Under the pieces are notes generated by a model. It was not told where the DNA came from. It made no database searches and saw only the letters and a list, made by a program, of their open reading frames with translations. The translations under genes were made by a program, and so were the position numbers. Positions 1 through 5,798 of a DNA stretch of 26,108 nucleotides are shown here, piece after piece. The DNA is from an uncultured Lachnospiraceae bacterium (GTDB taxonomy: Bacteria; Bacillota; Clostridia; Lachnospirales; Lachnospiraceae): assembly GCA_910577645.1 (NCBI GenBank), contig CAJTOL010000040.1:1-26108 (forward strand). Direction: 5' to 3'. Every line of letters begins with the position of its first letter. Positions within the stretch are counted from its first letter, which is position 1.

Positions 1-492
1 GTATTGTGCATAACTTGCTATCTTATGGAGTTGTGGGAAAGTCTGTTTGCAGAATGTGGGAAAGCTGCACTTTAGCTTTTCCATGTTCTGTGAACGGACT
101 TTTCCATGACGGAATAGCAAGTTATACACATTTCCACGGTGCTTGTCTTTTGGTCTTTGGTTTCTTTGGTTCGGAATAGTGTGGTGCTGGCGGTCTATCT
201 CTTGTTTTCGGTTGCTTGCTTCTTTACCGCACATGAGCATTAATCCCTGAGTTATAAGATTCGGCTTCTTCTCCGGAACCGTAGTCCCGATTACACACTG
301 AATCTGGCCGCTGGATTCAATAACCTTTAACAGGCCGTTTATCTGATTCAGCTTTTCCATATTCACTAAATCTCTGTTTACAGGTACGATTCTTAATCTG
401 GTGATGCAGTGAAATACTGTCTTAATATTCTGGCTTCCGCCAACTGCTTCTAAAATTTCAGCACATATAGTTTCATACTCACTTTTTGCCAT
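1..492 (-). pseudogene. PTS EIIB domain, truncated and running into a palindromic element
   Basis: The reading frame starts at the ATG at 492 behind a clear SD (GGAGG, 5-nt spacer). Residues 1 to about 83 form a glucose/beta-glucoside-type phosphotransferase EIIB domain: an N-terminal helix (ETICAEILEAVGG), the phospho-cysteine motif FHCITRLR at residues 27-34, and the closing GLLKVIESSGQIQCVIGTTV. In the family this cytoplasmic domain passes phosphate from EIIA or HPr to the sugar held by EIIC, and a membrane EIIC domain normally follows. Here the sequence after TTVPE is basic and low in hydrophobics, has no membrane segment, and from about position 130 leftward it is simply a translation of a palindromic repeat. 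The frame stays open to the window edge, but I infer that the gene is broken after EIIB. It is divergent from the AraC-family gene, which is a common arrangement for a sugar system and its regulator. Confidence 0.7.
5..130. repeat. 126-bp palindromic MITE-like element
   Basis: The outer ends are inverted repeats: TGTGCATAACTTGCTAT at 5-21 against ATAGCAAGTTATACACA at 114-130, with one mismatch. Inside, a second pair of arms (GGAAAGTCTGTTTGCAGAA and, inverted, TTCTGTGAACGGACTTTTCC) continues the palindrome to a central loop near GCACTT at about 66-72. Each arm holds two copies of a TGGGAAAG or TGGAAAAG motif about 20 bp apart. TGTG...CACA ends with repeated inner motifs are what IS-type ends look like, so this may be a deletion derivative made only of both ends of an insertion sequence. 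No target duplication can be judged because the window starts 4 bp to the left. Confidence 0.6.
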
Positions 493-673
493 AATTTCCT
501 CCGTTCTATACATGTTTCACAGCATTGTATGCCCCGTTTTACCAGGTACAAACAAGCTCTGCCTTCTTTACAAGGTAACTCCCTCTGTAGCGTTTTTTCA
601 CTTTATCCGGACAAGCTTTATGGTATTATCATAGAGCAAAAAATCCCTGTTTACAATTTCGGGAGAAAATGTA

Positions 674-702
674 TTGACTTACCAAATTTAATCTTTTATG
701 AT
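674..702 (+). promoter_or_regulatory. Sigma-A-type promoter of the AraC-family gene
   Basis: TTGACT at 674-679 and TATGAT at 697-702 are separated by 17 bp. The -10 lies only 17 nt before the ATG at 720, so transcription would start almost at the SD (GAGGTG, 709-714), giving an extremely short leader. The rest of 493-719 holds the divergent start of the EIIB gene and no other clear signal. Confidence 0.55.
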
Positions 703-719
703 AATTTTGAGGTGATGAT

Positions 720-1715
720 ATGGACCTACAGGATCTGGATTTATTTCTGTTTCAATACACCAGTTCAGAAAAGCATCACATGGAGGCAGGTCCCGGCACT
801 TTGTCCAAGCGGTATCAGGCGATTCCCAAAATCCAGTACCACGGCCGGGAGCTCTATCTGTTTTCTTTTCGCTCTTTACTGGAAAATAAATACGTATGTA
901 TCAATAAAGAATCCCGCTTTACCTACATACCGGAACATATTCACACGGTAATCGAATTTTTGTATGTCTATTCCGGGTGCTGCACCCAAATCATTAACGG
1001 CAAAAAGGTCGTCATGACCCAGGGCGATATTTGTATGCTGGATACCGATGTTCCCCACAGCGTAGAATTTCTCGGGAAAAATGATATTATTATTACTATT
1101 GAGATGCAAAAGGACTATCTGACTCAGGGCTTTTTATCCCGGCTGGGAGATAATGAGCTGATTAATCGTTTTTTGATTAATTCCCTTTCGCAAAACGCCT
1201 CTCACAATCAATTTCTTCTCTTTAAAAAGCAGAATGAAAATCCCATTCATTCCATCATCCGGCATATTCTCTGCGAATATTACGATCCGGGCCTGTGCAG
1301 TGATAAGATTATTGATGCCTATATTATCTTGCTTTTTTGTGAAATTTTACGCCAATATCAAAATCAGCAGTTTTCCTCCCGCCAGGAAAGCGGTTTGATA
1401 ATAGAGATTCTAAATTACATTGAAACCAATAGTTTAACGGCAACTCTTCAAAATGCTGCGGAGCATTTTGGATTTCACCCCAATTATTTAAGCGCCTATA
1501 TTAAGCGAAGAACGGGAAAGTCTTTTAAAGAGCTTATTATCTTTCAGCGAATGTATCAGGCCAGTTTTTATTTATCTAACACAGAAATGCCTATTTACGA
1601 GATTGCCCATAAGGTAGGGTATGACAATCTTGGCTTTTTCTATCAAAAATTTAAAGCACTGTACAAAATGACGCCTTCCATGTATCGGGAGCTAAGAACA
1701 AACACTTTGAAATAG
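720..1715 (+). CDS. AraC family transcriptional regulator with cupin sensor domain
   Basis: 331 residues, a normal length for the family. Residues about 40-150 form a cupin-like ligand-binding domain (IPEHIHTVIEFLYVYSG, then QGDICMLDTDVPHSVEFLG). The last 100 residues carry two helix-turn-helix motifs: one at AAEHFGFHPNYLSAYIKRRT and one at IYEIAHKVGYDNLGFFYQKF, followed by the family ending (MTPSMYRE). Such proteins bind direct repeats near promoters and usually activate sugar or polysaccharide uptake genes in response to a small molecule. The ATG at 720 has SD GAGGTG 5 nt upstream. It is divergent from the EIIB fragment, so its natural target may have been that PTS gene, now damaged. It ends 16 nt before sfsA, so read-through into sfsA is possible. 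The ligand is unknown. Confidence 0.9.
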   Translation: MDLQDLDLFLFQYTSSEKHHMEAGPGTLSKRYQAIPKIQYHGRELYLFSFRSLLENKYVCINKESRFTYIPEHIHTVIEFLYVYSGCCTQIINGKKVVMTQGDICMLDTDVPHSVEFLGKNDIIITIEMQKDYLTQGFLSRLGDNELINRFLINSLSQNASHNQFLLFKKQNENPIHSIIRHILCEYYDPGLCSDKIIDAYIILLFCEILRQYQNQQFSSRQESGLIIEILNYIETNSLTATLQNAAEHFGFHPNYLSAYIKRRTGKSFKELIIFQRMYQASFYLSNTEMPIYEIAHKVGYDNLGFFYQKFKALYKMTPSMYRELRTNTLK

Positions 1716-1731
1716 AAAGGAATTTTTACCT

Positions 1732-2484
1732 ATGCACTACGATTCTGTGGTCACCGGCGCTTTCCTGGCCCGGCCTAACCGTTTTATCGCCCATGTGGAG
1801 CTTGGCGGCCAGACAGTGATCTGCCACGTGAAAAATACCGGGCGCTGCCGGGAGCTTCTGATTCCCGGCGTAAAAGTTCTGCTGGAATATCACAGGGACG
1901 CTAAGGATAAAGGGCGCAAAACTGCCTATTCTCTTATTGGCGTGTGGAAAATACGGGACGGGCGCTCTCCCCTTCTTATTAATATGGATTCTCAGGCCCC
2001 CAATCAGGCAGCGTGGGAATGGGTCTGCAGCCAGGGCCTGGAACGTCTGGCCTCCGGAGAGGAAAAGCTTTTGGCTCCGGGCCGGCCATTCCATGCTGCC
2101 CATGTGCGGCGGGAAGTTACCTATGGCCAGTCCCGTTTTGACCTGGCCTTTCTTTTAGACGGACAGCCTGCTTTTATGGAAGTAAAGGGCGTAACCCTGG
2201 AGCAGGCCGGACTGGCTATGTTTCCCGACGCTCCTACGGAGCGGGGAGTACGCCATCTTAAGGAGCTGGCAAAAGCCGCCCGGGAAGGAATCCCCTGTTT
2301 TATCCTGTTCGTAATTCAAATGAAGGAAATCTCCTGCTTTGCCCCCAACCGCCAGACTCATCCGGCGTTTGCGGATGCCCTGACTGCCGCTGCAGATGCC
2401 GGAGTAACCGTTCTGGCCATGGATTGCCGGGTCACAAAGGATTCTATGGAAATTGACGCTTCCGTACCTGTGCGGCTGGGATAG
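1732..2484 (+). CDS. sfsA: DNA/RNA nuclease SfsA family protein
   Basis: 250 residues and collinear with the whole SfsA family. Visible family blocks are ARPNRFIAHV near residue 13, HVKNTGRCRELLIPG at 32-46, RKTAYSLIGVW, INMDSQAPNQAAWEW, RFDLAFLLDGQPAFMEVKGV with the PD-(D/E)XK-like acidic residues, then MFPDAPTERGVRHLKEL and FVIQMKEISCFAPN. SfsA was named from an Escherichia coli sugar-fermentation phenotype, and the fold is that of a metal-dependent nuclease; its cellular role is still poorly defined. The start at 1732 follows an AAAGGAA SD at about 9 nt. It sits 16 nt after the AraC-family gene on the same strand, and no promoter is evident between them. GC is higher than in the AraC gene. 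Confidence 0.93.
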   Translation: MHYDSVVTGAFLARPNRFIAHVELGGQTVICHVKNTGRCRELLIPGVKVLLEYHRDAKDKGRKTAYSLIGVWKIRDGRSPLLINMDSQAPNQAAWEWVCSQGLERLASGEEKLLAPGRPFHAAHVRREVTYGQSRFDLAFLLDGQPAFMEVKGVTLEQAGLAMFPDAPTERGVRHLKELAKAAREGIPCFILFVIQMKEISCFAPNRQTHPAFADALTAAADAGVTVLAMDCRVTKDSMEIDASVPVRLG

Positions 2485-2565
2485 ACAGGCAACCGCCGGT
2501 TATGCACGAAAGTTTCCTGCCCCGCATACCATATTAGTAACTGACTTTTCTGCGGTGCTAATTCT

Positions 2566-2796
2566 ATGGTTCTTCCATTAAATCAAATAAAAGCCGGTGA
2601 GGAAGCCCAAGTGGCTTTCCTTGCCGGTGATGACAGCATTTCCCTTCGCCTCTATGACCTGGGCTTTGTCCCCGGCGAGACGGTAACCTGTGTACTGAAA
2701 GGAAAAAACGGCTCCATGTCCGCTTACCTGGTACGCTGTGCAGTAATTGCCCTGCGGGATAAAAATGCAGTGGAAATACTGGTTTCTCAAAAATAA
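2566..2796 (+). CDS. feoA: FeoA domain protein, separated from feoB
   Basis: 76 residues, the full length of a FeoA protein. It shows the SH3-like FeoA pattern: MVLPLNQIKAGEEAQV, then LRLYDLGFVPGETVTCVLKG, then AYLVRCAVIALRDKNAVEI. FeoA is a small cytoplasmic partner of the FeoB ferrous-iron transporter and normally lies just upstream of feoB. Here the only feoB is about 8.3 kb away on the other strand. The SD is weak (GGTG about 8 nt before the ATG), and no better in-frame start is visible upstream. The gene ends 27 nt before the first chromate-transporter half, so it probably shares their transcript. Either it acts in trans on FeoB or it has been recruited to the CHR pair. Confidence 0.85.
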   Translation: MVLPLNQIKAGEEAQVAFLAGDDSISLRLYDLGFVPGETVTCVLKGKNGSMSAYLVRCAVIALRDKNAVEILVSQK

Positions 2797-2823
2797 TAAT
2801 TGCGTTAGGAGCATTTGTACAAA

Positions 2824-3411
2824 ATGAAAAAGCATCAAATACTGCTGGACTTACTGTTTACCTTTATGAAAATAGGACTGTTTACCTTCGGCGGCGGCTA
2901 CGCTATGATTTCCATAATAGAAAACAACTGCGTTGAAAGGAAAAAGTGGATTACTCACGATGACATGATGAATATAACTGTTATTGCAGAGTCCACCCCC
3001 GGTCCCATTGCCATTAACTGTGCAACCTTTGTGGGCTACCAACAGGCCGGATTTCCCGGCTCAATTATTGCTACTTTAGGCATTGTGGTTCCCTCGTTTA
3101 TTATCATTTTTTTGATTTCCATGTTTCTGGATAATTTTCTTGAAATAGTGGTTATTGCAAATGCATTTAAAGGAATTAAGGTGGCCGTTGGCTTTTTGAT
3201 TTTAGAAGCGGCCATTACCATGATAAAGAAAATGCATAAGAAGATGTTTCCGAAAGTAATTATGATTTGCTCCTTTGTGATTATGCTGCTAATTAATATC
3301 TTCTCCTGGAATTTTTCATCCATTAGCCTAATGTTGGCTGCGGCGGTAATCAGCCTTGTGGCATTTATTATGAAAGATTCCTCCACACAGAAAGGCGGTA
3401 CAGAAAAATGA
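2824..3411 (+). CDS. Chromate transporter family protein, first half-size subunit
   Basis: 195 residues from the ATG at 2824. A TTG at 2815 is in frame but sits only 2 nt from the AGGAGC SD, so the ATG with its 11-nt spacer is preferred. The protein has the CHR-domain signatures FTFGGGYAMI near the first membrane helix, ESTPGPIAINCATFVGYQQAG, and several hydrophobic helices, ending in a short charged tail. Short CHR proteins occur as adjacent pairs, each equal to half of a long ChrA, and are thought to work as a heteromer in the membrane. Chromate export is shown for only some members, so the substrate here is unproven. It overlaps the next gene by 4 nt (ATGA), which indicates coupled translation. 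Confidence 0.88.
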   Translation: MKKHQILLDLLFTFMKIGLFTFGGGYAMISIIENNCVERKKWITHDDMMNITVIAESTPGPIAINCATFVGYQQAGFPGSIIATLGIVVPSFIIIFLISMFLDNFLEIVVIANAFKGIKVAVGFLILEAAITMIKKMHKKMFPKVIMICSFVIMLLINIFSWNFSSISLMLAAAVISLVAFIMKDSSTQKGGTEK

Positions 3412-3971
3412 TTTATCTTAATCTGTTTCTCGGTTTTCTTCGTGTGGGTTGTTTCGCCTTTGGCGGCGCATACGGCGCCATTCCTCTTATTCGTGATGTT
3501 GTATTGTCCTATGGCTGGCTGAATGAGGACACACTAACCTATATGATTGCAGTCAGCGAAAGTACCCCGGGCCCTATTATGGTCAATCTTGCCACTTATA
3601 TCGGCAGCAGCCAGGGAGGGCTCTGGGGTTCAATTATTGCTACTTTAGCAGTAATTCTCCCCTCTTATATCATTATTCTTCTTGTAATGGCAGTGCTGAA
3701 AACACTGATTAAAAACAAATATGTCCAGGCAATCCTGAGAGGAATCAAGCCCTGTGTTGTGGGAATCATCCTTGCCACTGGCGTTTATATGATTCTTGGC
3801 AATTTAATTACATTGTCCCATAAGGTATCTGTAAAAACACAACCCCTTATCCTGACAATAATCTTGGCTGCTATTTTATTAGGGGTAAAAGTGATAAAAA
3901 AGAAAAAAGTATCTCCTATTATGACGATTATTATATCGGCGGTACTTGGAGTTGTAATATATGGATTTTAG
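3408..3971 (+). CDS. Chromate transporter family protein, second half-size subunit
   Basis: 187 residues, almost all hydrophobic. It repeats the CHR signatures of its neighbour in diverged form: CFAFGGAYGAIPLIRDVV, ESTPGPIMVNLATYIGSSQGG, and then four or five further membrane segments, ending in TIIISAVLGVVIYGF. Translation starts inside the stop of the upstream subunit, which supports equal production of the two halves of one membrane complex. The strong terminator at 4035-4073 closes the unit. Function follows the family (anion transport, chromate in tested members); the physiological substrate in an anaerobe is an open question. Confidence 0.88.
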   Translation: MIYLNLFLGFLRVGCFAFGGAYGAIPLIRDVVLSYGWLNEDTLTYMIAVSESTPGPIMVNLATYIGSSQGGLWGSIIATLAVILPSYIIILLVMAVLKTLIKNKYVQAILRGIKPCVVGIILATGVYMILGNLITLSHKVSVKTQPLILTIILAAILLGVKVIKKKKVSPIMTIIISAVLGVVIYGF

Positions 3972-4034
3972 ATATATATTCTTTGCACAAATAACGAGGG
4001 GTGTTACAAAATGAAGAGGGCGCCGTAAAAAACC

Positions 4035-4073
4035 CCGGCGGACATCTGCTAATGGAAGTCCGCCGGTTTTTTT
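4035..4073 (+). terminator. Rho-independent terminator after the CHR pair
   Basis: A perfect 9-bp GC-rich stem (CCGGCGGAC at 4035-4043 with GTCCGCCGG at 4058-4066) and a 14-nt loop are followed by seven T. It lies 64 nt past the second CHR gene and faces the convergent HicB-like gene. Confidence 0.92.
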
Positions 4074-4085
4074 GCAGCATCCCCT

Positions 4086-4355
4086 TCATTTTGAATAGAT
4101 AGCATCATTTCTTGAAAGAAAATACACACAATACTGATTCATACTGATGCCTTCTTCAAGTGCAGCTTCCATCCATGCCCTCTTTGCATCCGCCGCATTT
4201 ACTACCGCTTTTTCTACTGTTTCACCACAAGTAATACCTCCCGGCAGGTCAGGATAAGAAACTACAAAGCCACCTTCATCCTTATCCTCCAAAATTTCCA
4301 TCCGATAAGATATTGCCATATAATCATTCAGCGTTTTCATCGTTTTTTGTCTCAC
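4086..4355 (-). CDS. HicB-like antitoxin with an apparent in-frame internal deletion
   Basis: 89 residues from a GTG at 4355 (GGGAAG SD close upstream); an ATG at 4340, giving MKTLNDYMAIS, matches the usual family start better but has a poor SD distance. Residues about 13-60 are a HicB N-terminal (RNase-H-like) domain: YRMEILEDKDEGGFVVSYPD, LPGG, CGETVEKAV and DAKRAWMEAALEEG. In full-length relatives, as I know them, about 35-45 more residues follow before a ribbon-helix-helix DNA-binding segment that ends in EGxSxNQYCxYLLSRN. Here AALEEGI passes straight into SMNQYCVYFLSRND, so the start of the DNA-binding domain is missing yet the frame is kept. No HicA toxin gene is adjacent. It lies 18 nt downstream of the AlbA_2 gene, probably on the same transcript. 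DNA binding is likely impaired. Confidence 0.75.
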   Translation of the reverse strand: MRQKTMKTLNDYMAISYRMEILEDKDEGGFVVSYPDLPGGITCGETVEKAVVNAADAKRAWMEAALEEGISMNQYCVYFLSRNDAIYSK

Positions 4356-4373
4356 TTTCTTCCCATCTATATA

Positions 4374-5351
4374 CTATTCATAATTAATAATTTCCCAATG
4401 TCCGCTAAAGCCACGTCCAATATAATTCACATTATCCATTTCCTTTATATGGCGTTTAATTGTTTTAGAACTTACACCTAATGCAATCGCTATTTTCTCT
4501 GTACTAATTTTGTTGTCTTTACGAATCAAGTCCACAATCTGAGCATCCAGTTTATCTTGAGGGACATCTTGGGGGACATTTTGGGGGACATCATAATTCA
4601 GGTTCGGCATCACTACAGTAAACTGATATCTGTCTGAACGGAATGACGGTCTTTTGCTCTCATTATAATTGATTTGAAATTCATATCCACTGATAATCTT
4701 TCCAAATCCGCTGCCCTTACGCTCCATATATCCCAACCTATTGAATACATCAGCAAGTAATGCCCCTGCATTTGTTAATTCTCCCTGTTCATTTACCAGT
4801 CCAAATGAAATCAAATCCTTATCATCAAAACTATTCCCAGTCCATTTCTTATACCTTTCCTTGAGCTTTGAGAAAGCAAAATCCTCCACCTTATAAGTAG
4901 AATTCCGTGAATCATAGGATGTATTCCTTCCTCTGAGAACAAGACGCTTTAATTCAGTTGCAGTTGCCTTTACACTTTCATTTCCAACACGAACAAAAGC
5001 TTCCAACACACCATCTCCTGAATAGTAATATGGTGTCTCGTCTCCTTTATATACTTCAAGTATGACCAAAACCTTTTCATTATCAGCTTTATGAAATCGG
5101 AGCTTAAATTCCGGAATTGGATCCAGTCTTGATTTTACTGCTTCACTTACTTTTTCTGCATCTTCTTCCGGATCGTCAAGCCCCACAATCTGTCCGTCAT
5201 CAGAAATACCAAAAATCAAAGCCCCGCCAAATGTATTCGCAAATGCACTTACGCTTTTACACCAGCTTTTGGGTTTCTTCTCTTCCAATGCAAGCTTTTT
5301 GTCATATTCAGTTGCTTCGCCAATTAAATCTTTTATATTCCTAGCAAACAT
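4374..5351 (-). CDS. AlbA_2/Schlafen-type DNA-binding protein, internally deleted
   Basis: 325 residues. Residues about 10-135 are an AlbA_2 (Schlafen-like) nucleic-acid-binding domain (GEATEYDKKLALEEKKPKSW, SVSAFANTFGGALIFGISDD). The C-terminus (about 268-325) is a winged-helix-like domain (EKIAIALGVSSKTIKRHIKE). Family members are typically 450-500 residues because an ATPase-like region (with motifs such as EALVNALIHRDY) lies between NAGALLAD and NPVLADxFNRLGYMERxGSG. Here residues 195-215 read straight from NAGALLAD into VFNRLGYMERKGSGFGK, so about 140 residues are missing at a shared L-A-D motif. A short VPQNVPQDVPQD repeat precedes the helix-turn-helix domain. Relatives occur as transcriptional regulators and near defence or mobile loci. 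The start at 5351 has no strong SD. The gene is AT-rich relative to its surroundings. Confidence 0.78.
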   Translation of the reverse strand: MFARNIKDLIGEATEYDKKLALEEKKPKSWCKSVSAFANTFGGALIFGISDDGQIVGLDDPEEDAEKVSEAVKSRLDPIPEFKLRFHKADNEKVLVILEVYKGDETPYYYSGDGVLEAFVRVGNESVKATATELKRLVLRGRNTSYDSRNSTYKVEDFAFSKLKERYKKWTGNSFDDKDLISFGLVNEQGELTNAGALLADVFNRLGYMERKGSGFGKIISGYEFQINYNESKRPSFRSDRYQFTVVMPNLNYDVPQNVPQDVPQDKLDAQIVDLIRKDNKISTEKIAIALGVSSKTIKRHIKEMDNVNYIGRGFSGHWEIINYE

Positions 5352-5434
5352 CTTTTTTTATTTCAATCCCTTCCATACATCAGGCTGATGTCCATACAAC
5401 AAAATTAAATTCACCTTTGTTCATGCCTTTTTCT

Positions 5435-5443
5435 ATTATATCA
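5435..5443 (-). promoter_or_regulatory. Extended -10 promoter for the AlbA_2/HicB unit
   Basis: On the minus strand the sequence reads TGATATAAT, an extended -10 element with a perfect TATAAT at 5440-5435. No good -35 is seen at 16-18 bp. It would give a leader of about 75 nt before the ATG at 5351. Confidence 0.5.
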
Positions 5444-5504
5444 ACAAACTAGCACTTAATACCGCGTTCCTTGCAAAAACGTTCTAAATTGAATTCTGCT
5501 CATA

Positions 5505-5798
5505 CTACTGTACCCTCAGTAAACAAGGCCACACACGCCTTGTCCACTGAGGGTATATTTCGCATATATAATCAGAATACTCTATTTCAAAATTTTTATT
5601 TATATCATGTTTACAAATGAATTTATATTTTTTGTCTATAAATGTCTTTGGATTATTTTCAACAATTTCCAGATTATCTTTCTTCATAAACTCAATAAAT
5701 TCATGGTCTATCTGGTGTATTACCTGCTGGAAATCTGAAATTATCCAATCAAATGGACCTGAAAAATTTCTAAGACCTAATTTTGACAGAACAATTAC
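5505..5798 (-). pseudogene. DUF1796 (papain-like cysteine peptidase family) gene fragment
   Basis: An open frame of 97 codons without a proper start. It begins exactly at the stop of the helicase gene with VIVLSKLGLRNFSGPFDWII, which matches the N-terminal region of DUF1796 proteins (S-I-G-x-x-C, then LxKLGLRxFSGPFDW). The catalytic-cysteine segment before it is absent. It continues through ENNPKTFIDKKYKF and HDINKNFEIEYSD, then reads into a 45-bp palindrome and stops. Thus both ends are missing. Codon use is strongly AT-rich, unlike the adjacent helicase, suggesting a transferred gene that was cut by insertion or deletion. A 60-codon frame starting at an internal ATG (5687) is part of the same remnant and is not a separate gene. 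Confidence 0.65.
5511..5555. repeat. 45-bp palindrome sharing arms with the GNAT-flanking repeats
   Basis: The left arm TACCCTCAGTAAACAAGGC (5511-5529) pairs with GCCTTGTCCACTGAGGGTA (5537-5555) over 17 of 19 positions with a 7-nt loop (CACACAC). The same arm sequence, TACCCTCAGTGGACAAGG, recurs at 10716 and inverted at 10145, where it brackets the acetyltransferase gene. It interrupts the DUF1796 fragment. Confidence 0.8.

Noticed and set aside
529..951. 140-codon ORF overlapping the AraC-family gene start
   Set aside because: It overlaps a clearly recognised regulator in another frame and shows no domain.
5382..5445. Short minus-strand peptide frames (for example one ending in YGHQPDVWKGLK) in the leader of the AlbA_2 gene
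   Set aside because: They are too short, without a proper start or SD and without recognisable family similarity.
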